Shown here: piece after piece, positions 41,585 to 52,500 of the stretch
How positions within the stretch are numbered: position 1 is the stretch's first letter
Layout of the letters: the number at the start of each line of letters is the position of its first letter
Assembly (NCBI GenBank): GCA_051530055.1
Contig: CM121342.1
Coordinates: 9,176,001-9,240,000, forward strand
Direction: 5' to 3'
DNA length: 64,000 nt
DNA from: Neoechinorhynchus agilis
Taxonomy: Eukaryota; Acanthocephala
Made by a program: the position numbers and the translations under genes
Notes under the pieces: model-generated
What the model was told of the DNA's origin: nothing
Databases searched by the model: none
What the model saw: the letters and a program-made list of their open reading frames with translations, nothing else

Positions 41585-42069
41585 GTTTGATAGACAATCC
41601 GACTGAAAGATAGATTTTATTCAAACACCTAGCTTTCGCCGTCCAACGGCTTCTTCAGGGTGTAATCTACAATGCGAGTGAAGTGGAGTGGAAGTTCACA
41701 TTAGATTCATGACGGCAGACAACTCATCCTTCTGGTTAATGAGTGTCCTACCGACCGATGCCCGCTAGAGTCCTCACGATCCCGGGTCTCTCGGGATATG
41801 ATCAGCGCTTCCGCTATCGACAGTTCGACGGGATCCTGCGCTTTGTACATTATGCGCGTGGACAGCTGAACTGTTCCATCCGGGTGGACTCGCGAATAAT
41901 GTTTCGCCCACGGTGTCGTCACATACGATTGCGCACTTGGATTCAACGAGTTTCGTACATGCTCGGCCACTCTTTGGCGAAGTGGCCTTTCTGTTTTTCC
42001 CACGTACGTGACCAAGTGGCCACGGTCAATCCGACACCGTTCACACCGGATCTCGTAGACCACACTGCT
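41585..42069 (-). mobile_element. Penelope-like 3' end with GIY-YIG domain
   Basis: On the minus strand at 41707-42063: MVYEIRCERCRIDRGHLVTY, then VGKTERPLRQRVAEHVRNSL with the catalytic Arg, and the Glu region VELSIAEALII. This is a distinct, diverged Penelope lineage compared with those at 12.7 and 29 kb. It ends with a hammerhead-like core at 41634-41658, followed by TTTGAATAAAATC. It is cut upstream by the palindrome at 42070. Confidence 0.7.
41634..41658 (-). ncRNA. Hammerhead-ribozyme-like core (diverged Penelope 3' end)
   Basis: Minus strand: CTGAAGA, A, GCCGT-TGG-ACGGC stem, GAAA. The five-pair stem differs in sequence from the other copies but keeps its position, which is compensatory evidence for a folded RNA. 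Confidence 0.5.
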
Positions 42070-42208
42070 CTGGTTGACAAAGGAATATTATGACCTTTTC
42101 AATTTTATTCGTCGCTGAGAACCCCAATGATCGTATAACTAATAAGAAACCAATGGTTCTCAGCGACGAATAAAATTGAAAAGGTCATAACATTCCTTTG
42201 TCAACCAG
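42070..42208. repeat. 54-bp-arm palindrome
   Basis: CTGGTTGACAAAGGAAT... at 42070-42123 and its complement at 42155-42208 pair over 54 bases with a single mismatch, around a 31-base loop. No hammerhead core is visible, unlike the other palindromes. It lies exactly between the GIY-YIG fragment and the second gypsy copy. Confidence 0.8.
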
Positions 42209-42229
42209 TCTTTATTTTGCCGGATTCAA

Positions 42230-43480
42230 TCATTTTGCAGGATTATCGTTATGACTTTATTAAGGCATCCAGTTGTCATTCGAACAGTACGAAAATGTTT
42301 CAATTTTGCCGCATTTTTACAAGGTCGCAATCGATATTCGATTGCAAATGATGAGAGAGATTCGAATCAAGGGCAAATGTCTCGTCGACATTCTTGTGGA
42401 AAATCGAACTTATCATGCTGTCAAATTCAGTGTGTTGGAGGACCTTTGTACGGACGTCATACTCGGTCTAGAATTTCAAAAACTCCACAGAAGCATTCGT
42501 TTTGTCTATAATAGTTCCAAAGATGAATTGACAATCAAGCCCCTATCAGACTGTTGCAAATTGATCAAAGCTGGCATGTTGGAAACCCCATTGTTTGACT
42601 CGATCCCTCGGAATATTAAGCCTGTTGTGACCAAATCGCGAATGTTTAGCGTTGAAGACCGTTCGTTTATCGATGGTGAAGTAAAAAAGTTACTTTATGC
42701 AGGCGTGATAGAACCTAGTCGATCTCCGTACCCTACAGGCAACGCTCAGATAGAGCGATTCAATGGCACGGTTTGGAGATCTGTGAGCTTAACTATTTAT
42801 TCACGCGGTTTGCGCATATCGGATTGGGAGGAGGTATTACCTCAAGCCTTGCACGCCGCTCGGTCTCTAATCGTACGAACAACCAACTCTACTCCCCACG
42901 ACCGATTTTTCAGCTTTGCGAGGCGATCGTCTTATGGCTCGTCACTTCCGTCCTGGTTATTGTCTCCAGGTCGAGTATTATTACGCAATTTCGTGCGAAA
43001 TAAAACAGAACCGCTGGTGCGAGAAGTTGAATTGATAGAAGCGAATTCAACACATACAAGAATACGATATGAAGATGGTACGGAAAGTTAAGTTTCGACC
43101 AAGGACCTTGCCAAATTTCCAGCACTCGATAGCACTAACGATAATTTCATCGAGTGCCCAGACGAAAACAGTCGAATACCGGGTTCCGGTGATCCAAACG
43201 ATTGCGAAACGAAGGTCCCACTAGAAGACAAAAAAACTGTACCACTGATTGCCGTACTGAGATATTCCCGAGTCAACCTTCTACGAGTGCCCGGAACTCC
43301 GCAGATCTATACGAATACGACGAAGACCAGAACGATATCGGTGAAAACTCTAAGAGAGCGAGAATGACGTAATAATTATACGCGACTAATTCTTCGTCGC
43401 CATAATTCAGCCGCTTACTAATCCGCACGCACGTACGCATTCACGCATACCGTTATTTTTCAAGTTGAATAAAACTGTTT
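42230..43480 (+). mobile_element. Ty3/gypsy-type fragment, copy 2
   Basis: Begins with a protease-like region (DILVENRTYHAVKF, EDLCTDVILGLEFQ) that the first copy lacks only because the window starts later. It then follows copy 1 nearly base for base in its RT-start and integrase parts and in the 3' non-coding region. It is shorter than copy 1 and is a broken fossil. Confidence 0.8.
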
Positions 43481-43519
43481 GTGTCCACCACACCGTCAAA
43501 GTTGTCTTTTCTGTTACTT

Positions 43520-44366
43520 TGAAATTGTTCCTTAACCTCTACGGTGCGATGCCAGTGAATAAGGGTACGGTGCTGTGCTCCTGCAACAGTACGAAAACGA
43601 GTGGAAACCATTGGCATACGCATCAAGAACCTTATCAAGAGCTGAACAGAATTATGCAACGATTGACAAGGAAGCAGCTGCGATTTTATTTGATGTGAAG
43701 AAATTTCACCATTTCATATTTAGAAAGAGATTCCTTTTAAGGACCGATCATAAACCTCTGATTCACATTTTTGGCACGGGAAGAGAACTGAGCAGGATAT
43801 TAAGCAATCCGCTACGAAGATGGGCCATTGCCATGATGCAATACGACTATGAGATCGAGTTCTTCAGGGGAAACGAAAATGTGATTGTCGAGAATGCCGG
43901 AACCGCTAGATGGAACGCGAGCCAATAATGTTACGTTTGGTGTATAGAGTTGACGGCTACGATGCGAATCATAAAATAACGGATACTATCGATTGGGACC
44001 GGAAAATAGAGAATTTCGAGATGGATCCTTCCTCCCGTACCTCACCGAGCGAATGGGCAACGTAATTCCGCTCAAGAATTCGTACGTTATGAGCTTAAGA
44101 AACACAATAAAAGCAGTGCGACTTTCAAATTCAACAACAGCGATAAACAGTCCGCACATCACGCGCGTTTAATAAGCAAACAACAGCATCGCGACTTATC
44201 CAACAACTGCGATAAAGAGTTCGCACGTTACGCTCGCAAACACTGACGACGAAGTGCCGTAATGCCAGCTATAAAGATATATCGGCTGAAGTGAAACGGC
44301 TTGACAAAACGGGCAACGAATATACTTTAAAGCGTATTAAATGAAGCAACTCTGCTAAGGAATCAA
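43520..44366 (+). mobile_element. Second gypsy-like RNase H fragment, copy 2
   Basis: Same composite as 2561-3408: RNase H-like segment at 43575-43928, then the same non-coding tail, ending at the same base (AATCAA). It is a fossil with only a handful of substitutions relative to copy 1. The stretch 44367-45111 contains a piece shared with 4128-4160 and a strongly purine-biased region (44660-45100), with no gene recognised. Confidence 0.7.
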
Positions 44367-45111
44367 ACGCTGTTATAAAAGGATTCCTCCAATTTACGCA
44401 AAGAACACGGAATGCATCAAAGGTCTTCGGCAAATGATAACATTCAGTTGTCAGTCACCCAATCACAAACTCTCCTGCCACCTCACCTTTCCCGCTCTTT
44501 AACCTCTAACGAAATCACACACGTAAAAGATTTCTGCACCGCAATTTGATCATTGCTGAAGTGGTGAACGGCCCTGGGTATCGGGTCTTAAGGCTGTTAG
44601 CTATATATAAACACGTTTTATTAATTTAAGAAAAGCACGATCCATACGCTTGCCTGCATCTATCTTTGCTGTAGGAGTATGGATGACGGATGTTGAAGGC
44701 AAGGCAGTTGGGATTGGTTATTGAAGGGGTGTTGATGTTGGATCGGAGGCTTTGTAAAGGAGATGACAGATTAGAAGTCTTTCCTTGTTCTCCGGTTATT
44801 AAGGAAAGATTGGGCTTGGGGGAAGAAAGATTTTTGGTAGGGGGTGGTACGAGCGAGGGGGGGGACGAAAAATGTTGGGGTTACGGGTGTTTACGAAGGA
44901 AGAGTATTTAGAGATGAAAGAAGAAAATTGTGGAGGGGGTTGAAGAAGACGGAGGGCGTTTTTGGAGAAAATGGAGTGGAGGTGGGCGTCTAGGGGAGGG
45001 AGTGAAATCCCGCGTGTTCTCGCTGCTCTCTTGTACAAGGTTTTGAGGGAATGGAGAGCAATGGCGGAAAGGGCGAGGAAAGTGGGGAAAGCGTATGTAA
45101 GGATAGGAAGG

Positions 45112-46992
45112 ATTTGTTGTATTGTATTGTATGCAACGGTACTTTCCTACGTCGCACCGTAGGTATAAGCCCGTCAGATAGAATTAGACTCCGCAAGGGA
45201 TCTAAAATACACGACAGCAGTCCTGTTATGCGGGCAATTCGCGTCTCTTAAAATCAGGTCATCGTATGTACGACAGTTCCCTTTGCCTTTACGATGGAAT
45301 GTCGTTGGCTTCCGCAAAAGGAACTGTTGCACGACCTGTGGGCAAGATGCCTCGGACCGAATTATGTTGCCCGTGAACTGCAGTCGTCTGCGGCGCAAAT
45401 ATTCACTGGGCGGTTGGACTCCGGCTCTCTTATACAGTGCTTTGTTGGTCACTTTATCTGACCATCTGACCTTGAACGCCGCACGTAAGAGAGATGAATG
45501 ATTTTGGTCCAACTGCCCCGTCGCCGTTGGTGACAGTGTCCAAGTCTCTACATTGTAGTAGAGAATGCTCTCAATTAGAGTCCTGAGCAGCTGCGAACGG
45601 AGTTCATCTGGCAAAGACTCATTGTCAAACAGTGGTTTAAGTTGCCCCATTGCTCTCCAAGCTATAGCTCTCCGTCGGCTGACATCCGTACTCACCTCAG
45701 GAACGACAGCTCCCAGATAGACATACCGCTCTATCTGTTTTAATTGCCCAACGCCATTCGGCCCTTCGCCAGAGACTGTATGCGCGCCATGCGGAATCGT
45801 CAACAATTCCGTCTTTTTCGAATTGATGGTCAGACCAATCATACTCGCCCCCTCGCACAGTCTATTTAGCATGCGTTGAGCTCCTTCGATTGTTGAGGAC
45901 ATCAATACGATGTCCTCAGCATATGCCATGTAGGAGGCGCGTATCTCAGGATACCTGCGACCTCTTTTCCTCAACAGAAGAAATCCATCTTCATCATTCG
46001 GTAGTGCCCATCTCATTACCCAACCAAGCACCAAGATGAAGAGGAAAGGAGCCAATGTGTCGCCCTGCAGAACACCTGAAGTGGTGGAAAAGTATTCTGT
46101 CAAACCGTCAGCTGTCTTGACGGCAGATCTTGTGTTTTTATATAATGCCATAACGGATGTGACAATGATCGGCGGCACTCCATACTCCTTTAAGATACCG
46201 TCAATCATCGTTCTATTTACCGAATCGAAAGCTCGGTGGAAATCAACAAATACCAGCGTCACATCCGTTTGATGAATTCGTGCCTCCTCGGGGATCCTCC
46301 TCAAAGCCAATATGTGCTATTTGGTGCATCGACCTTTCCTGAAGCCGTTCTGTTCAATTCTTAGAAACGGTTCGAGGATTGGCTGAATTCGGCGTCTCAA
46401 AATGCTGCTGAAAAGTTTTGCCGTGTTGGACATCAAGGATATACCTCTGTAGTCCTCCATCTTTGTCGAGCAGCATTTCTTGGGGATCATTGTTAAATGC
46501 GCCGTTTGCCAGATTTGAGGTACTGAGCCACCATTCATTATGCCATTCATTATCGGTATGATTTTTCTGGCAATAGATTCAAACCTCAGTACCTCGGCCA
46601 TTATCCCATCTGGGCCTGACGCATCATTTTCGCCGCAACGATCGCTTCCTTCACGGAAATCGGTCCAGCGAAGTATGCCTCAGTGCTTGGGACGATTGTG
46701 CCTTTTGCAAGTGCAGGACTCACTTCCAAAGACGATAATGGCGAATTGAGAATTTCCGCAAAATAATTTGCGATTCTCTTTTTTCTGATTTCCAGGGAGG
46801 GACCTTCAATCAAAGTTGGCTGTCTTTGGGATCTTCCTATGAGAGTGTCTATCGCTCTCCATGCTAAGGAGGTACGAACAAAACCTTCCTTATATGCGAT
46901 GCCGCGAACTGCATCCTCTATCGAAGCTTTTTGCTTTTCATTATAGAGGTTGGCAAGTTCAAGACTTGCAATGCGAGCCTGAGATCGTTTTC
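45112..46992 (-). mobile_element. RTE-type LINE, RT portion to 3' end
   Basis: On the minus strand: a linker (46602-46990: GFVRTSLAWRAIDTLIGRSQ, RKKRIANYFAEILN), RT N-lobe (46317-46601: IWQTAHLTMIPKK, EDYRGISLMSNTAKLFSSIL) and the RT body and C-terminus (45174-46310). The RT has DVTLVFVDFHRAFDSV (motif A) and TSGVLQGDTLAPFLF (motif B). The catalytic box reads YAED where YADD is expected, a substitution of an essential Asp. One TAG at 46317 interrupts the RT in frame, and a frameshift lies near 46610. The 3' end has a short TTGTA-type repeat (45112-45131), usual for RTE. The endonuclease is absent because the element is cut at 46992. Confidence 0.8.
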
Positions 46993-48587
46993 CTCATGCA
47001 ATATAACCAATCGATATGGAAAGGTACAATAGTCACAAACGTTTGAAGTTATTTTGTGTGATAAGTGCGCAATGGCACACAACAAATCCCTTCAGGCGCT
47101 TGATTCGACGTTGAAGGACCAAAGTTCATACAAAACGTCCTTTTGCCGATTGTTCGATTCGCCCGGTCGTTAACTCGATAAAAATTTCAATTTTAAGCAC
47201 TAAAATGAAACAAGTAAACATTCCGGGAATTAATTTTTTCGCATCGCTCAAAATGATCATTTCTATAGTATGAGTCTCAATCTTCTGCATCAAGAGAAAG
47301 ACCCTCCAAATTCACAAACATTATTAAGGGTCCGAGATTTTAAATGTCTGAAACACGAATTAAAAGACGTTCTTAGTGCAAAATCGGAATGCAGAGCAGG
47401 TGGTGAAGAACGATGAGAAATCCACCGCAAGAGGTTTTGAGAACTGTGCTTACCGGTTGCAATGGAGACAGACATTTTCGTTCGGACCACAATGCTATGA
47501 TGATCGGTGTTTTTATTCAATTGAAGAAGCAACGAAAGAGGTAAAATAAAAGATGGATCAATGAGATTTTGTAAATCACGTACAAAAATGCCCTTTGGTT
47601 GGAATGCCATAAAAGCGATGGATAAGATCAAATCAATAAAATGGTGAACAGAATGAGAAGGAATATATTAATTGCTTCTTTTATTTTTGAGTTTGACTGT
47701 TTTCACATAAAGTTCTAGCGATTCTCGCTGCTTTGAACGGCACGAAAAAATGTTGTCCGTCGAGTCTTGCGAAATCAGGCCACCATTCACACGTAAACAA
47801 CCTTTTCCGTATTTTATCTTTTATTCTTAAACGCCCTCTGAGCTACCAAAAGCAGCATCGATCGTCATCGGGCTTCGACCTTCAGTCGATACTTACTGTC
47901 AGCAGAGGAAAATACAAGAAAGCTTTGTATCCACCGAAAGGGTTCCCTTCTTTTTAACATCTCATTCCTTCCCTGCATAAAAACCTCCTCATCTGAAACG
48001 TCGATGTCGCTTCTACGTCTCTCTTTCGATGAAAGCGATTCTGAAATCTGTTTGAAGATTTTTTTCAATTTAATCACTTTCGTTGATTTTATATACGTAC
48101 AATATGGGATCTATTTGGTTACTTTTCTTTACATTCACCACCTCCCACCAAATTCCAGCTTTTGTCCTTCCTCGACCGTCGCCATCACGCTGGCAGCATT
48201 GTCCCGTTGTACTGCCAGCGAGATATTTTGTCGAAGAAATAAGCCTGCTCTTGAGTCTCCGGTTGCTTTATGGCGACGAAGTTAAAATTACTTTCAATTT
48301 GATGTAGAAACAATTTACAGCATTGATAAAGGAAAAAAGATTGTGCCGATATATCGGATTTTAAGATAAATTCATTTTAATTTCTTTTCCATTAAACAAA
48401 TATTCTTAAAATCTAAGAAATCCGCCAGTAGAATTGCCGGATAATCTTCTTAATTGTGAATATTTGCATAAACAACATTTTTGTTTGCTGGTTTCAGATC
48501 TTTGATCGAAAACTTCCAATATCTTATTTATTAATTAAGAATAGGTCAAAACATTTTACTTGATGTCCGACCCTTCCACGACCGTTT
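46993..48587. repeat. Duplicated unit, copy B (with LINE insert)
   Basis: Repeats 4319-5728 closely, except that about 208 bp of LINE sequence (48060-48267) replaces some 20 bp. Both boundaries (CTCATGCAATATAACC and GACCGTTT) are the same in the two copies. It carries no recognisable gene. Confidence 0.75.
48060..48267 (-). mobile_element. R2-type-nuclease LINE 3' fragment in duplicated unit
   Basis: From about 48137 the sequence (CACCTCCCACCAAATTCCAG, ACTGCCAGCGAGATATTTTG) matches the 3' end of the main LINE at 15550-15690. It is absent from copy A, so it entered after the duplication or was lost in copy A. From 48588 to 49515 the DNA is AT-rich and I see no gene. Confidence 0.6.
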
Positions 48588-49515
48588 AAAAGATTCGTAA
48601 CCTCCAGTAGCAAACTAGTAAACGGCTGAATTCGGCTGAAATACAAATTTACCATTCTAAAATATAAACGCTTTCTTCGTCAATTGGTTCAATGAAATCG
48701 CGGTTTCGTTAATATTCAATCACGGCGGTTAAATCAACGTGCTTTTAAACAGTTCTATGCCGTAAAATAAAATGACAAAGATTTGCTAAAGTACATTTAA
48801 TAATCGCGCCTTCCGTAATCTCAATCGCTACTTAAAATGATTCTAAGCTTATCTAGACGATTTTCAGCTTTCGTTTTACGATTGGTTTCTTGCTCAATTT
48901 AAAATAAAGTAATCTGAACGCACTTATCGTGTAGGCAAATGAAAATTTGGAATTCTGAGATTTTGCAAAAATATTATCCGTTTTATAGCGGAAAAAATAT
49001 AATCGAATTTTTTTAATTGAAATTTAAACAGAGATGAAGATACGTTTTTATTTTTGAGGACAGTTACAAGATTCGATATTTGCTTATGCAAGCGTTTTTT
49101 AATTTCAAATAGATCTCGCAAATTAATTCTTAAAAAAAGAAATTTGCCTCTTGACGATTGAAGTAAATAGGACCATAATATCTTGTCTAAAAAGAAATAT
49201 TAAAATTATAAAAATGTCGAACAAATCTAGCTCCGTTCCCTTTGCGCCATAGAAACAATATTAATCGTAACCACATTTAATAAATTTAACAAAGTTCACA
49301 GGATAAATAAAAGATGCCTTCGGATGATCTGTAATTGTTTACACAAAAAATAAAAGTGGTATTAAGAGTGTAAATATGATTGAAAAATCGTGTGAAATTG
49401 GCTATTGTTATGAGAAATGATTCCCTACTTTTCAAAACTACATTATCATATGATTTAAATGGGCCATAGCCATAATTGTGAGAAAGGTAAAAAATTACGA
49501 ATTTTGAAAACGAGC

Positions 49516-52500
49516 TATCTTTTTTGATGGTATAAATTGTACGAGGAATTAATAGTTCGATTATTTAAAATAAAACTCTGAGGCCAATATTTAAAGATAA
49601 GAAATGCTGAAAAAGAGCTCACTTTTTTGATGGTATAAATTGTACGAGGAATTAATAGTTCGATTATTTAAAATAAAACTCTGAGGCCAATATTTAAAGA
49701 TAAGAAATGCTGAAAAAGAGCTCACTTTTTTGATGGTATAAATTGTGCGAGGAATTAATAGTTCGATTATTTAAAATAAAAATCTGAAGCCAATATTTAA
49801 AGATAAGAAATGTTGAAAATGAGCTCACTTTTTGATGATATAAATTGTCCGAGGAATTAATAGTTCGATTATTTAAAATAAAACTCTGAGACCAATATTT
49901 ATAGATAAGAAATGTTGAAATGAGCTCACTTTTTGATGGTATAAATTGCCCGAGGAATTAAATGTTCGATTATTTAAAATAAAACTCTGAGGCCAATATT
50001 TAAAGATAAGAAATGCTGAAAACGAGCTCACTTTTTTGATGGTATAAATTTTCCGAGGAATTAAATGTTCGATTATTTAAAATAAAACTCTGAGGCCAAT
50101 ATTTAAAGATAAGAAATGCTGAAAACAAGCTCACTTCTTTGATGGTATAAATTGTCCGAGGAATTAATAGTTCGATTATTCAAAATAAAACTGAGGCCAA
50201 TATTTAAAGATAAGAAATGCTGAAAACGAGCTCACTTCTTTGATGGTATAAATTGTCCGAGGAATTAATAGTTCGATTATTTAAAATAAAATACTGAGGC
50301 CAATATTCAAAGATAAGAAATATTGAAATGAGCTCAATTTTTGATGGTATAAATTGTCCGAGGAATTAATAGTTCGATTATTTAAAATAAAACTCTGAGG
50401 CCAATATTTAAAGATAAGAAATGTTGAAATGAGCTCACGTTTTGATGGTATAAATTGTCCGAGGAATTAATAGTTCGATTATTTAAAATAAAACTCTGAT
50501 GCCAATATTTGAAGATAAGAAATGTTGATATGAGCTAACTTTTTTGATGGTATAAATTGTCCGAGGAATTAATAGTTCGATTATTTAAAATAAAACTCTG
50601 AGGCCAATATTTAAAGATAAGAAATGTTGAAATGAGCTCACGTTTTGATGGTATAAATTGTCCGAGGAATAAATAGTTCGATTATTTAAAATAAAACTCT
50701 GAGGCCAATATTTAAAGATAAGAAATGTTGAAAATGAGCTCACTTTTTGATGATATAAATTTTCCGAGGAATTAAATGTTCGATTATTTAAAATAAAACT
50801 CTGAGGCCAATATTTAAAGATAAGAATGCTGAAAACGAGCTCACTTTTTTGATGGTATAAATTGTCCGAGGAATTAAATGTTCGATTATTTAAAATAAAA
50901 CTCTGAGGCCAATATTTAAAGATAAGAAATGCTAAAATGAGCTCACTTTTTGATGGTATAAATTGCCCGAGGAATTAAATGTTCGATTATTTAAAATAAA
51001 ACTCTGAGGCCAATATTTAAAGATAAGAAATGCTGAAAACGAGCTCACTATTTTGATGGTATAAATTGTCCGAGGAATTAAATGTTCGATTATTTAAAAT
51101 AAAACTCTGAGGCCAATATTTAAAGATAAGAAATGCTGAAAACGAGCTCACTTTTTTGATGGTATAAATTGTCCGAGGAATTAATAGTTCGATTATTTAA
51201 AATAAAACTCTGAGGCCAATATTTAAAGATAAGAAATGCTGAAATGAGCTCACTTTTTTGATGGTATAAATTGTCGGAGGAATTAATAGTTCGATTATTT
51301 AAAATAAAACTCTGAGGCCAATATTTAAAGATGAGAAATGCTGAAAACGAGCTCACTTCTTTGATGGTATAAATTGTCCGAGGAATTAATAGTTCGATTA
51401 TTCAAAATAAAACTGAGGCCAATATTTAAAGATAAGAAATCCTGAAAACGAGCTCACTTCTTTGATGGTATAAATTGTCCGAGGATTAATAGTTCGATTA
51501 TTTAAAATAAAACTGAGGCCAATATTTAAAGATAAGAAATGTTGAAATGAGCTCACTTTTTTGATGGTATAAATTGTCCGAGGAATTAATAGTTCGATTA
51601 TTTAAAATAAAACTCTGAGGCCAATATTTAAAGATAAGAAATGTTGAAATGAGCTCACTTTTTTGATGGTATAAATTGTCCGAGGAATTAATAGTTCGAT
51701 TATTTAAAATAAAACTCTGAGGCCAATATTTAAAGATAAGAAATGCTGAAAATGAGCTCACTTTTTTGATGGTATAAATTGTCCGAGGAATTAATAGTTC
51801 GATTATTTAAAATAAAACTCTGAGGCCATATTTAAAGATAAGAAATGTTGAAATGAGCTCACTTTTTTGATGGTATAAATTGTGCGAGGAATTAATAGTT
51901 CGATTATTTAAAATAAAACTCTGAGGCCAATATTTAAAGATACGAAATGTTGAAATGAGCTCACTTTTTTGATGGTATAAATTGTCCGAGGAATTAATAG
52001 TTCGATTATTTAAAATAAAACTCTGAGGCCAATATTTAAAGATAAGAAATGTTGAAATGAGCTCACTTTTTTGATGGTATAAATTGTCCGAGGATTAATA
52101 ATTCGATTATTTAAAATAAAACTCTGAGGCCAATATTTAAAGATAAGAAATGCTGAAAACGAGCTCACTTTTTTGATGGTATAAATTGTCCGAGGGATTA
52201 ATAATTCGATTATTTAAAATAAAACTCTGAGGCCAATATTAAAAGATAAGAAATGCTGAAAATGAGCTCACTTTTTTGATGGTATAAATTGTCCGAGTAA
52301 TTAATAGTTCGATTATTTAAAATAAAACTCTGAGGCCAATATTTAAAGATAAGAAATGTTGAAATGAGCTCACTTTTTTGATGGTATAAATTGTCCGAGG
52401 AATTAATAGTTCGATTATTTAAAATAAAACTCTGAGGCCAATATTTAAAGATAAGAAATGTTGAAATGAGCTCACTTTTTTGATGGTATAAATTGTCCGA

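Noticed and set aside
42070-42208. Palindrome as a transcription terminator or bacterial-type attachment site
   Set aside because: No bacterial context and arms far too long. Better explained as a palindromic repeat or rearrangement.
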